This document shows positions 1 through 12,323 of a stretch of DNA of 64,000 nucleotides, piece by piece (position 1 is the stretch's first letter; the number at the start of each line of letters is the position of its first letter). The translations under genes and the position numbers were made by a program. This stretch comes from Parasponia andersonii (lineage: Eukaryota; Streptophyta; Magnoliopsida; Rosales; Cannabaceae), in assembly GCA_002914805.1 (NCBI GenBank), contig JXTB01000244.1, forward strand, positions 294,723-358,722, given 5' to 3'. The notes beneath the pieces were generated by a model. The model did not search any database and was not told the DNA's origin. It was given only the letters and a program-made list of their open reading frames with translations.

Positions 1-2178
1 TGATTTATTTTCTTATTATTTAAATTATCCTAAGAAGTCAATAATTTAAAATATTTGATATTTTTAAATTTAAGACAAGAATTAGTTATGAACTTAATTC
101 TTACATTTAGGATAATATATTTTACTAGAAAACATTAATTATTGAATTTAATTAATTTTTGTATTATTATTTAATAATTATTAATTTTATTAATTTTTAT
201 TATTTAATAATTATTAATATGATTAATAATTAATAATAATTAATGAGATTAATTATATTAATTAAAAGGATAATATTAGTACAAGGATCATTATTTGTTT
301 TCATGATTTACAAGGAAATTGGAGCTTGATTTTAATGAGATTAAAATGTTGTTTAATAAAATATTATAATTATGTGATAATTATGGTAATATTTTGTACG
401 TTGGTATTTGACATAAAATATTGTTAATTATGAGATAATTATGGTATTATTTTATGTAATAAAAGGCCTTTTGATAATTATGAGATAATTATGTTTTTAT
501 AAAACACAATTGATATGATTATCATATTGAGTGGGAGAATTTTTAATTTTGATATTTTAATCCAAAATTATTTAAACCATTTTTTTAGTTTTGAAAGGAT
601 TAATTTTGAGAAAATTAATGAATGTTTATAAAGTTGTTTGTATTCATTATTTGCATTTATAATTATTTGTAAAACTTTTATACGAAAATATTTTTTTTAA
701 TAACTGTTTACTTATTTTTGTAAATGCACTTGGAATTTAATTTGATTAAATTCTATTACTAAGAATCTTTAAAATTATTAGTTGAATAATTTAGCGGTTA
801 AAGTTTCTTAGTCCATTTTTCAAAACTAATGTTTAATACAGGACTTGATTTAAATACAGTATTTCAATTATTTATCTTTGGTTGAAAGATTGTTGACTAA
901 ATAATTGAATTTTCTTCTCGAAAAATTTTGCTTGAATGATTTACAATCCACAGACCTTCTTAATTGATCGTTACGTCCTGTATGTTTTTATTGTCTAATT
1001 TCATATATAAATGAGATGTATAATATTATAGTGTTAGCACTTTGGCCTTAGATAATAATTGTTTTGATCATAGTACCATATTTATTATAGTATGTCATAA
1101 TGTCTTAAATTAGCTCATTCTCTTTAAGTCGCATAATTGGATATATATAATTGATTTTGTAGTTACTAAATAAGTTAGATAACTGGGTAAAATCAGGATC
1201 CCTAAATTTTAAAAGATTGAGTGGGAACGGGTATAAAATATCCATAGTCTCCATCATTGGTTCAATGATTTTAAAGATATGCCTCGCCTCAGAATCTTGC
1301 TGAGCTCCCGTAGGAAAGTTATCATCTGGGTATTACTAGTATTGAGTCTCTTAGGATAAATTTGCGAGTGGACTTTACGTACAGATCTTCCGTAGGAGAT
1401 TGTATTATTTAAGAAAGCTTGTGAATTGAAATGATGGTTACACACTCAATATAGAATGCTATTAACCTCCCGTAGGAACTATGTTAGTAATTCTATGGAC
1501 TGATAAACAGGGTAATTAGCAAATTGGAATATGAGATATTCGTCTTTTTGTCTAAAGTGAATTGTTCACATTTAACTTGTAGATTCACATGATTACCTGT
1601 AAGTAACTTGTGATCTATGGTAGGTTAAAATACCTTAAATATTTATGATAGTATTAGGGATTCTTACACAAGCATTTTATCTTGATAGATTTAATGTTAA
1701 GTATTCTAAATTCTTTTATATTCAGATAAACTAGCAAACTTAGTCGAATACTAGGAGGATCATAATTTGCATACTTGTCCATAGTTTATTCTTAGTTTCC
1801 AAATGACCAATAAGAGCATAACACACAAACTTCTTGTTTGATTATATGTCATAAGATTTATTTTTTTTATTTTACTCTAAATGTACTCCAATATTTTGCA
1901 CGAATTGTCTATTGATTTTAAAATAGTTACTTTGATTGATAAATCATAAGAGTTTGTGATTTTGTCAAAGTTCATTCCTGATAATTAATACCCTTGTTGA
2001 GGTATTTATTATCTTACTTAAGATAATGAACACCCTTGTTGAGGCGTTTATTATCTTACTACAAAATTAAATCGAAACAAAGATGTTTGTATTCAATTAT
2101 ATTTTTCCCATGTGTTTAATTGAGAATTAAACCTACATAATTTAATTGTGAACTGAATTCATTAAATTTGATTATGAA
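1..2178. other. AT-rich leader-like stretch left of the copia fossil
   Basis: No gene is supported here. The sequence is very AT-rich. At about 366-492 a roughly 20-base phrase (taattatgagataattatgg and variants) recurs three times. At 1308-1315, 1390-1397 and 1470-1477 the octamer ccgtagga recurs with spacings of 82 and 80 bases. The stretch runs without a visible border into the copia-like coding remnant at 2179 onward, so it may be that element's internal 5' region. That is inference: neither a 5' LTR nor a primer-binding site was found, and both may lie outside the window. Confidence 0.4.
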
Positions 2179-3924
2179 TTGGATTTATTTTATGACTTTT
2201 GTCTAATTGAGAATCTTAATATTTTGCAGTTTGAGGAAATATTGTTTCATAGGATAGACAAGGTTTCCAAAAAGAAAAAAGAGACAAAGGAATACAGTAC
2301 AAGGAGTAAAACGAGGACATTTATGGAGACATCTCAGTGTTTAAAGAGTTTGAATGATAATTAACATGAGGATACCACTACTGAAAAGAGGTCAGGAGTT
2401 TCTCCGATAGTTAAGTTATTTAGGAGGCCAAGAAAATCACTCTATACTGAGGATAGAAAAGATCTCTAGCTAGTGGACTCAGAATCTAATGTCAATATCT
2501 ACAACGACAAGAAATGGTTTATTGAACCAAATCAATTAAATGATATTGGTCGTGATATAGAAGTGATAGACAATCGAAGAGTTCGAATAAAGAGCATAGG
2601 TGATGCCTACCTCAAGATCAATGATAGCTCTATGATATTGAAAGATTGCTATTACATATCGAAATTTAGTTTAAATGCTCTTTCGGTATCGAAGATGTTT
2701 AAAGAAGGCTATAACTTCGAGTTTGACAAGAAGGTGAAAGTTTTCTATAATAATCTATTGTACTGTGTGGGAGAAATGCAGAATGGACTTTATGTCCTAA
2801 CCCCAAAGTTACAAAGTACATCATCTTCAATCATGAGCATTACTACACTTCAAGAGATGGTGAATGACATCAGGAAGGAGCGCAACACCATCGATTGGCA
2901 CGAGCGACTCAGACACATACCATGCCCAGAAATTCGCAGACTTATGGAGCTGGGTCATTTGCCTGAAGTAGACATCAGCAACGACATAGACTGTGAGGAT
3001 TACAAGAAGCCTGTAAAGTACAAACGTCCTCTTGCTACTCGTTATGAGAAAGCTGAGGCATGTTTAGAGTGCGTACATGTGCATATCTGTGAACCTATGG
3101 AGGTAGTTTCCTACAACAAGCATACATTGTTTATCACCTTTGTTGATGAATATTCGGACTTCGGTCAAGTCTATTTTCTCAAGAGATACGATGAAGTCCC
3201 AGATGCTTTCCATGAGTTCGATAGAAGAGTACGAATGCAACATGACACCAAGGTCAAGAAGTTCAATATTGAAGCCAAACATGAAGATGTGGATTCTCTT
3301 CGAGACCTGCTGAGGCCAACACTAGCCAATCTTGCTATTCCTTATGAATATACGACCATCTATGAGCATAGTCATATAGGAGCTGCTGAGAGGTACAACA
3401 TCAGACCCAAGCAAACCATAGAACTGATGTACAAAGAGTCGCTGTTGTCCTATAGATACTGGAATTATGCTTTGAGGATAGCTTCGTACATCCTCAACTT
3501 TATTCCATCAGATAGAGTTGCTTCGACACCTTTTTAGATGTGGATGGGTTATGTAGAGAGCTTAGAGCATCTAAAGGTATGGGGTTACGAAGTATACGCG
3601 TGCAAGAAATTGGGAGACGAAGTTGACAAGAATTTAGAAAAGTGTTTTCTGCTTGACTATCCAAAGGAAGAGAAGGGCTACATTCTTTACAAACAATCTA
3701 CGAATACTACCTTCATCAGCAGAAGTGGAGACTTTCTGGAGGATGAGAGGGAAGTTCGTTAAGAAAACGATGAAGAAAGAGCTTATGATCTTTATTACTT
3801 TTCTTAGTCATTAAGTTGTTAGTTGAACACTTAGTTTTTGCTTTTATTAATTTTGGTCATTTGGAACATTTTAGAATTTTTAGTATATTATTTTTAGTAA
3901 CTCTTTTTTGGACAAGTGGGAGAT
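2179..3924 (+). mobile_element. Ty1/copia-like element, degenerate internal region (fossil)
   Basis: Translation of 2473-3537 and 3538-3762 resembles the middle of copia pol. First comes the segment after the protease (pattern LKDCYYISKFSLNALSVSKM), then a GAG-pre-integrase-like block with WHERL, then an integrase core-like region and the stretch that follows it. No reverse transcriptase or RNase H is visible between the integrase-like part and the polypurine tract at about 3913-3924 (aagtgggagat), which directly abuts an LTR. The element is therefore broken and internally shortened; the part at 2179-2364 may be a gag remnant. It is old and inactive. Confidence 0.75.
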
Positions 3925-6900
3925 TGTTGGGATTTTGCCCTAAAAAGTAGATTTCCAATTTTACCATTTTGAGTATAAACAACTATCTCTTATATGAAAT
4001 TATGATATTTGTTAGATTAAACTATCTTAGTTGAATAGTTTATTCATCTGAAAAAGATTCCATGACTTTATTTGTGTATAAAGAAACAAATATGATTAAG
4101 TATTAATTATGGAGAGATTTGTTTCTTTATCTAAGTCTAAATGAAGTAGTTTACAATCTGTAAATAAAGATAGAATACTTTATTTACTATAGGTTATAGT
4201 GTTTGTCTATCTCAACGAGAATGATATGTCTCAAATCATTGAAGTATCTGATTTCTGATAGAAACACTAATATAACATAAACAAGTTATGTGTATTAAAT
4301 TAGATCAGGTAATATAAAGAATTAGATTGCCGTAACTCAATTCTTATATTGTCACAAACTAGCTCCTCGCATATAAATCTTAATCCTTGATGTTTGATTG
4401 GACTTGCTTTCAGGGGTTATAGCTTTTTAATTTGTTAAAAGACTAACCTCTTTGAAGTTAGAGGTGAACTTTGGCATATTGGAGGTGTGAGCTTATGAAT
4501 TGATGGGAAAACCAAATAGTTAAGGACACTATACATTAATCCTACTTTAGGTTATTTCAAGATTCATGGAATAATTAAATCTATGATCTTAGTATTCAAT
4601 TTGTGAATTGGTTGATAATTTTGTCTAAATGGCCATTGAGAATAAAATTATTGACAACATTATTCCTCAATAGAAAGATGGTAATTTAAAGGTAAATAGG
4701 TGTTAGAGGGGTATTACGTTAATTTTACCTATCCAACTACGTCATTGCATAGGGATTATATATGTAGTATAAAATATACTAGATGGATCGGTTAATCAAT
4801 GTTAGTTGATTAAATATCTATAAAAGGCATGACATTTAATCTAAGAGTACAGTATTGGGCCTTTAGTGGAATGTCCCATTTACTAATAATATTTATATAA
4901 ATACCATAATAAGAGTTATTATGTATTTATCATATTATTGGAGCTTAGATTATTTGGTTCCATTAGGTCCCTTGTCTAGCTCAATTAAGCTCAATAATTA
5001 GTTGATGATATTTGTGAAATAAGTTTCATGAAACTATGTAAAATAATGATTCTACACAGAAGTTGGTATTTTTATAAATAAGTTTCATGAGTTGGACATA
5101 TTTATAAAAATACTATCACGACCCAAAACCCGGGCCAATGGCAGAAGGGGAATTTCACAAAGGTGGGAAATTCCTTGATTTATTTGAAAAGTGTCAAAAG
5201 TTCTAGTTTTTATAAAAATGGTCCATTTAAATAAAATAATCTGAATTCCATCCATTGAACCACTCCCACAGTTCGTATACACCATTAAACATAGACTGAA
5301 TAATAATTAAAAATCATGAAATCACATAAAAGCCCAAGCCTCACCATCATCCACAACAAAAGTCAAATACCAGAATGACATACATAAGTTCGCAGACAAA
5401 ATAGAAAGCAGTAATCTTTGTTCAAAGCTAATACAAAACCCAAATAATCCAAACACCAAGACGACAAACTTCTAGCATTATCAAGAGATGAACTGCAATC
5501 AAGATGACCTCTCACTCCTCTTGATCACCGAGATTGCACTGGACACCACCTGAGGAAGAAGGTAGGGAGGGTGAGCATAAAATGCCAAGTAAGAAAAATA
5601 ATTACCTCGATCAAAAATATTTTAGTGATGAGGAATTCCTGCATGGTTAGTTTAGTCCAAAACATACATATATATATAATCCAAATCGGAAATCCATATA
5701 TATATATAAAAAGCAGTATAATTAAAACCATTCAATTCATATGCACATGACACAAATCAACCCATACCCATGAGCTCTCATCCTCTCATCTGTGGAAACC
5801 CAAGATGATGGCACTAAGTATGCCTAACAGCCTGCCTGATACTTAAGCCCATACTCGGAGGGGACACCTGTGTGTCACCTACTAAACCTGGAGGGGCAAC
5901 CAAATTGCCTACGCCTGCCAAATGGGGAGGTAATCAAAAGTAACAAAACTCCACGCGAGTTTACGGACTTTCACCAATGGTAGGGCACGCAGCGCCACAC
6001 TGTAAACCCACGATGCTAACACGGTGCTCATGTATGATCCTATGACACATGCAATACAGAACTGAAGTGTGAAAATAATCGTGCTCTGGTTTTTTAGTAA
6101 AATCAGCGTACTAGGTTTTTATAGAAAAACGAGCAGCATAACGGCCCTATTTTTAATATACCCAAAATAACCTGCACTCAGAAAATTCCTAGAGCAATAC
6201 AGTATGTTTCTTATACAACCAATTCCCATCACAGATATTCGAGAAACCAAAAATCACATTTGTTCTCATATGTTGCAGAAAATAAGTTTTATTCGAAAAC
6301 GATATAAAACATAGGTAATTGAATCCCTACCTCGCTCGAATAGCAATACCACGCTATTGAATCCTTAAGGTGTCATTGACGATCGCCTGAAGGGTCGAGA
6401 ACCAATTCCAAGCCCTCGATCGTCCTCGTGTGAAAAACCAACTTCTCATCGTAGCTTCAATTCCACAAACGGATCTCTTTGCTGAATTCCTAGCACCCAA
6501 AATAGCTAGATTAGACATAAAACTTGTCCAATTCGAGTCCGGGCCCACACCGGGCCGGTGGTATGCAAAACGAGGTAAATCTCGACCGTCCGATCTCGAT
6601 TTTCGTGTCGATCACCAAACATAGGCAATATATATATATCAAACTTCTCCATTTTCTGAGTACAATCCAAAAATGACAACAAAAACTCAATCCAACGGCC
6701 GGATCAAAAAGTCAAACTTAAACTCAAAATATCTAAAAATGACAACTTTCAATTCGGGCAAAATGTGGTTGAGATATATATACCTTGATGATCCTTGAGA
6801 CGAGACGAATCCAACGGGACTGGTTGGAGGTCGAATGATAGTCGGAATCGTCGTCGGTGACGAAAAAACAGAAACGGTGACTTGGAGGATTTCCAGCATT

Positions 6901-7908
6901 GCAGGCGATGGTGGCGGCTGGCGAGGGGCGGTGGAGCTTCAACGCAGTCTGGTGAGTCGATGCCGGTTGGTGGCACGGGCGGACGGTGGCTGGAGCAGCG
7001 ATCGCGGCTTCCTCCGGTGGTGGGGCCGAGAAACGCAGAGAGAAAGAGAGAGAGAGAAGTCGGGGGAGAAGAGAGAGAAGAGCGAAAAAGAAAAGAAAAG
7101 GACAGGGCACGTGCATTTTTTCAAAAATTGCACATAAATCCCCAAATTTCAAATCTTTATCAATCTAGTCCCCCAAAAATTTACAATTTAATCCCTCTGC
7201 ACAAAACTTTTGTAATTTAATCCCCACAATATTTTATCCGGAAAATTGGTAAATTGTCCAAATTACCCTCATAAAATCCGGATTTTTACAAGTACACCCA
7301 AAGCCCAAATTGAAGAACAAGCCCAATCCTAATTGGACTAGGGTTAGTAGTTTTTGGTCTCATATATATAGGATATATGAGAGAAAAAAACTACACAGTA
7401 ACTCTAAGGAGTCACATGCATAAGACACAGGGAGAGGGAGAGAAAATTTGGCCAACCTAGGCTAAGTGAGAGTGAAAAAAATTTTCCACAATCTCATAGT
7501 CTCATCTCACATCCCGGTGTTCCATAGGATCAAGAAGGCGTTCTTGATCTTTCTCCAACGAAGGTTTCGACTTGGTGCCCACTCGCTTCGTCAACCAAGA
7601 GCAAGAGTATAGACAAGAAGTCTAGAATTAGAGGTTTGATCACCATCAATAAGAAGATCAAGGAGGAATACGCTACAAGAGGTAAACCCTAATCTCATAT
7701 CTAGGGTTTTGTATCTAAATTTGATTTATGTTGTGCATGATCCTATATATTATGCATGTATGTTATATGGTTATGAAAACTATTTTCATGTAAAAATTTT
7801 AAAACCTAAATCCGCTAATTTTTCTGATGCATTCATGATATGATCATGTGTTTTTCCATATCTGCATGCATGTATGAGTTTCCTAAGTGTTAGGTAAATT
7901 AACCAACA
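3925..7908 (+). mobile_element. 3' LTR of the copia-like element, split by a solo LTR
   Basis: The LTR begins with tgttgg right after the polypurine tract and ends with ccaaca at 7903-7908, the expected inverted terminal bases of a copia LTR. Removing the inserted solo LTR (5114-7290) and one target copy leaves about 1.8 kb. The right-hand part has a TATA-rich stretch at about 7360-7380 followed by a purine-rich leader, which fits an LTR promoter. The LTR abuts minus-strand gypsy gag sequence just beyond 7908, so the copia element probably landed in that gypsy element. Confidence 0.7.
5114..7290. mobile_element. Solo LTR, copy 1, 2.18 kb
   Basis: This 2177-base block matches 14302-16473 along its whole length. 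It starts tatcacgacccaaaacccgg and ends ccggatttttaca. It is flanked by aatac (5109-5113) and agtac (7291-7295), a near-perfect 5-base target duplication. It carries no credible coding sequence; GA-rich open frames near 6.8-7.2 kb are low-complexity. It sits inside the copia-like LTR, so it is the younger of the two insertions. A single LTR with its own target duplication is the usual product of LTR-LTR recombination. Confidence 0.85.
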
Positions 7909-7945
7909 CTATTTCCTTATAATATTCTTCTACACTCTGGATACC

Positions 7946-8645
7946 TTACCTAAGGCTTTGCAACTTGTTATACAATTCCCAGTAGTAGTAGCTTGGTACA
8001 AACCTCTTTCTCACTAATGTTTTCATCTCCTCCCATGTTTCTACTGGACGCTCCCTATTTCTTCTCCTATTCATTACTATCTGATCCCACCATACAACTG
8101 CATAATTGAAAAATTCAATATCAGAAAGCTTTACCTTCTTAATCTCAAAGTAATTGTGGCAATCAAATACTAATTCAACCTTTTTCTCCCACTCTAGGTA
8201 AGCTTCTAGGTCGTTCTTGCCTTGAAAGGATGGAATCTTCATCTTAATACTACCCAATGAATTATCTTCTCGATTCCTAGCTCCTCTAAACTGCCCACCG
8301 TATCTTCTATTGCCAACTATTTTAGTTATCTTCATCACCAAAAGTATCTCTATAATACTCTTCATCTTCAGCCCTTACTTTCGTATGCTGGAATCTCCCT
8401 CTTCCACGCATATTAGGAGCGATTTGTGGCTGTTCCACATGTGAGTTCTCTATTCTATCTATCTGCTCATGAACCTGCTCCATCTCTGCTCTCATTACTC
8501 TTCTCATCTCGCCAATTAAAGCTTCCATGAGAAGCTTCGGATCACCCACTCCAGATGTATCTCCAGAATTGTTTCTGTCCTTATTGTCTAATATTTTTAA
8601 TGCAAAACAAAGTTTAAAAAAAAAGGACCTCACACACTCTCTCAC
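7946..8645 (-). mobile_element. Ty3/gypsy chromovirus-like gag remnant (fossil)
   Basis: The minus strand encodes gag typical of plant Ty3/gypsy elements. Recognisable blocks are KMKIPSFQGKNDLEAYLEWE, VELVFDCHNY, a YAVVWWDQ block and KRFVPSYYYWELYNKLQSL. A Glu/Arg-rich N-terminal part with a Met-rich helix precedes them. The fragment is broken and stops at the junction with the copia LTR. A primer-binding-site-like sequence lies upstream on the same strand at about 9432-9447. The family assignment rests on the gag pattern. Confidence 0.8.
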
Positions 8646-9447
8646 AGGTTTTACTCAGTAATAAATCACTCAATTTCACTCGTGTTTCACTCGAATATAT
8701 CAGATTAGCTTTTACCCTCTAATGTGCTCACCACTCTTGCCTTTTTCTACTCATAATTTCTCAAAAGTTCTTATCAAACTAATTCAGCAAATAATTAGAA
8801 TTTCTGAGCAACAATCCACACAAAAACTCACTAACCAAATCAGAATTTAATGTAATAATTTGGAATAACAGTTTCTAGAAATTGAAAAGCGAAGAAAGCA
8901 AAACAAAGAAAAAAAAAAAAGAAAAACGCACACAAAACTTTGAAGGCTTGGAAAGTGATAAAAATGATAGATTTTGGGCTTGAAAACTGGGGTAAATAGT
9001 ATGTAATCAGTTCAAAATTGTAGGGCTCAGAATAAGCTTCGATTTGATATATAATATGTGTTGTTTTGATAACCAGATCAAAAGTTACAACCGTTTTACT
9101 GAAGTACTATCAAAATTCTCTAATTCAACAACAGATTCTTCTCTTTTTTTTTGTTTTTAATTTCGGGATTCTGTCTCTTTTTTTTTTTTCTTTCTTTTTA
9201 ATTGAGAACTTAAATAATAACTGAAAACACAAAGGCTAACTGAAAGACACCAAGAAATAAATTCGGATTCAAAAGCAAACAGGTAATCTGAATTAGCTAC
9301 GACTAGAGCAGATCGAGTTTATGTCTTTTTTTTTGGACGATTTAGATGAGAGAAAGAAGAAAGAATAAGGGCTGGTTTTGACAAAAAAGGAAAAGATAAA
9401 AGATAGATTAAACCTGAGACTAGAATTCGGCTCTTGATACCAAATGA
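8646..9447 (-). mobile_element. Untranslated leader and primer-binding site of the gypsy element
   Basis: This non-coding interval lies between the gag remnant and an LTR. Read on the minus strand it begins with tggtatcaagagcc, close to the initiator-Met tRNA primer-binding site (tggtatcagagc) used by many plant gypsy and copia elements. It contains homopolymer tracts (A-rich near 8910, T-rich near 9140 and 9180). No gene is seen. Confidence 0.6.
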
Positions 9448-9913
9448 TACGAGCCCCGCCAACTTGTGACGAAACCCGAAACAAGGATGATTCCTAGGAC
9501 CGTTCTACAACCAGATTTAGATAGAAAATCTCGACTCAACACCTATAAAGAGATGTGAACCTTGGTATAAAGGAAGACGCCACAATCAAGGATGGAAAAC
9601 TCGATTGATAAATCAAGGGATGAATGCCATAGAGAAATCTGATAAGTTCAAATAAGTTCGAAAAGAACCAAAGAGAAATTTCTCTCAATTTTAATGAATT
9701 GTAATCTACTCTTATTGAATGAAAAGCGTACAATATATAGGCCAAGGGCAATGAAATTTTAAGTCTAAAAAACACCCTAAAAATTCCTAAGGCAACTTAC
9801 CCAAAATTAGAAAAGGAAAGTAGGAAAATAACCCTAATAGCTAACCTAAATTCGTCCCTAATTATATGGTAGGCAATCTGATTTTTAATCCCTTAATTTT
9901 TCAGCCTATTACA
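9448..9913 (-). mobile_element. Probable LTR of the minus-strand gypsy element
   Basis: On the minus strand the block would start tgtaataggctg and end ctcgtatca, immediately before the primer-binding site. A TATA-box-like run (tatatattgtacgc on the minus strand) lies near 9730. The border at 9448 is fairly firm because of the primer site. The border at 9913 is only a guess from the terminal tg...ca, since no polypurine tract is obvious beside it. Confidence 0.45.
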
Positions 9914-10300
9914 CACTACTAAAGAAAAGGAAACAAGAAAATAAATCGTTTTGGGAAACTAATAACTAAAAATAGGAAAGTAAGCTATGACTTGGTGTTC
10001 AAGTCTTTATATATTAGATTTCACTTCCATATGCACCTATGGACTTTCTTGAACTTGAATCAAACTTGTTAAGGCTTTAGAAATTTGTTCATCTCTATCA
10101 GTGGGCCTCCACGTGCATACCTGAACCTAAATCCCTTAAATCAGTCCACTCAATACATTTTGGAATTTTTTTGCACGTGCTCTTGTAGCTGGACCAATAG
10201 GAACTTGGATAGGAACTATATTCCATACTCTCGTGCTTGCCATATCCTCATCATTAACATAATTATTAAAAGAGTTGGAAATATTTAGAAGATACTCTAA
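9914..10300 (-). mobile_element. Gypsy pol C-terminal remnant upstream of the LTR
   Basis: At about 10140-10250 the minus strand reads a short peptide with VPIGPATRARAKKFQNVLSG. This matches the TRARAKK-type tail found after integrase in many plant gypsy polyproteins. If correct, internal sequence lies on both sides of the LTR at 9448-9913 in the same orientation. That is an internal-LTR-internal order, as in tandem elements made by unequal LTR recombination. The rest of the stretch shows nothing recognisable. Confidence 0.45.
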
Positions 10301-12323
10301 ACAATGGGAGTAGAGTCAGCTAGACTGTCAATGGTTGGCTCGATTCCAGTCGGAGAACTTTTGGTTGGCTCAAGTTCAGTTGGAGCCTTCTTGGTTATAT
10401 CTACCATTTCCATTCTTCGTACTATTGAATCACCTTATCAACATCCCACTCAGAATCCTTGCCCTCTTTGTAAGCTTTGAACAAAAGGTAGCGAGATTTC
10501 AACATGCCTTCATCATATGCATCTTCTGCTTCCTCTTTAAGAATGTTAACGACTTCATCCAGCCTCTTTTTGTCTTCTTCGAGTGTTCAAATGATGGCAT
10601 CCCTTTTAGACATATTCTCTTTTAGTTGGAGAATTTTAGCATTAACTAGTTTGGATTCATCTTCAAGATTTGTAATTTTTTGAGATAGCTCTTCATTGGA
10701 TGACTTGAGCTTTGAGTCAAGGCTTTTCTGGACTCAAGTTTTTCAGCCGTTTCTTTTAGCATCAATTCAAATAAGCTAATTCTCTGGTTGATCTGCACAA
10801 ATTAGAGTGAGGAAGAATAAGAATAGGTAGAATAAAAAATAATGTATGAAGCATGAAGATATTTGGGGGACATACCTTGAGAGATTCTCTCTTTGATTCA
10901 GTAATTAAAGAGGGCAGTCCTTTTTCTTGCATAATTTTCTTGTCTTTGGGAAACATAAGCCCATAACTAACATGGTCAATAATAGAGTCATCTGATATAA
11001 GAGAAGACTCTGATGGAATCCCAAAGGTGATATTGTCAAAAGTTTTCTGCCTCTTGGAATGCTCTAGCTCTATTTCAGTCAACCGTTGAAAGAAAGACTC
11101 AGCGTTGGATGTCATCATATCCTCGTTGGATAGAGTTGATATTGTTTCAGTATCTTTACTATAACATTTCTTTCCCGCTTGCCTAGCTAAACGACGTGCC
11201 TTGGCTTCTTCTAGATCGGCAGAGAGCTTAAGAAGAACACGCTTTATAATGTTATCTTCTGCAAGTTTTTGCTTAGACTCAGTGAGAGGAGTTAGCATTA
11301 ATAGAGGACCATTTATTTTTTGGAGTGCACATCGAATAACATGTGACCATGTAAAGTTAGAGGAAAGTTCAAGAGGAATACCTTTAGGGATATTTGGAAC
11401 CCAACTCTAGATGCTGGATTTTGATAGCTTCTCTTCAGATAACATGCCTTTTATACTTCTAATAGAGGCAGATATAATAGCATCAATTCGGTCAAGCACA
11501 ATCGGATTAGCTGAGGGAATATTATTCGAGCAAGGACCTACACCAAAAGCATAGAATTAAGAATTAGCCAGTCATTCTATCAAGTAAACAAAACTCGGAA
11601 AAAAGAATTTACTGGGGCAACCCCATGAGGTGCGGACTCGACTTTGTAATTTTTCATTCGGACCCAATTCATACTCTTTCGATACAAAGAAGTATCGATC
11701 TTTCCAACTTTTGTCGCATGGTGAGTAATCTTTAACGAGCTGTTGATCCTTTCGAAAAGCAAATGTGTATCTACCTTGGTCATCATGGTTCTCTTTTATC
11801 CAAGGGCAACTAAGGAACTCTCTAGATAGAAAAGGACTGACTCTATTTCGAATAGCATCACTAAAGACATTAAAAGCCTCCAAGCATTAGGCATGAATTA
11901 TGCTGGAGCAAAGTTGAAATGGAATAATACCTCTCGGGCTGACCTAGGTAGGGGGAATCGAAATCCATTTTTCAGGGTGACCTCATAAAAGCACATCCAT
12001 CCTTTAATGTTAGAATCCGTTCTCTCATCGGAGTTTGGAAGGCAAATTTTCACTTTCGGAGGAATGTCATATAGGCGCCTAAAATTTTCTAAGTCTCGAG
12101 CTGATAACTTAGAGAGAGGATTTTTGTTTGGGTTTAACCTAGATGTGTTATCCAGACTTGAAGGTTCAGCTGGAGTGTTTCTAGGATTAGATTGAGATTC
12201 ATCATGAGTATAAGCCTTACGGATTCTTTCTTCATTCAGTACTAAAAATTTCGAGTCTCCAGAGTCAGACTCGCTAAGGCTAGATGAAATATGGTCTACC
12301 TTTACAGGACTATTTAATGCCAT
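10301..12323 (-). mobile_element. Antisense extra ORF of a Tat-lineage gypsy element (fossil)
   Basis: On the minus strand, 12323-11898 and 11883-11572 encode a protein like the Pfam putative gypsy-type transposon family (PF04195). It has an acidic, Ser-rich N-terminus, then GWMCFYEVTLKNGFRFPLP, a hydrophobic segment, and WKDRYFFVSKE. Coiled-coil-forming, Lys/Glu-rich sequence follows at 11298-10762 and on to about 10301. The element itself reads on the plus strand, because its polypurine tract and LTR lie to the right at 13120-13855, so this ORF is antisense to it. Some Tat/Ogre/Grande-type elements are known to carry such an extra ORF between pol and the 3' LTR. The ORF is broken by a few interruptions. 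Confidence 0.65.

Noticed and set aside
6733-7220. Overlapping open frames on both strands near 6.7-7.2 kb and 15.8-16.35 kb
   Set aside because: They lie in the solo LTRs, are low-complexity Arg/Glu/Ser-rich, and the two copies do not preserve the same frame well.
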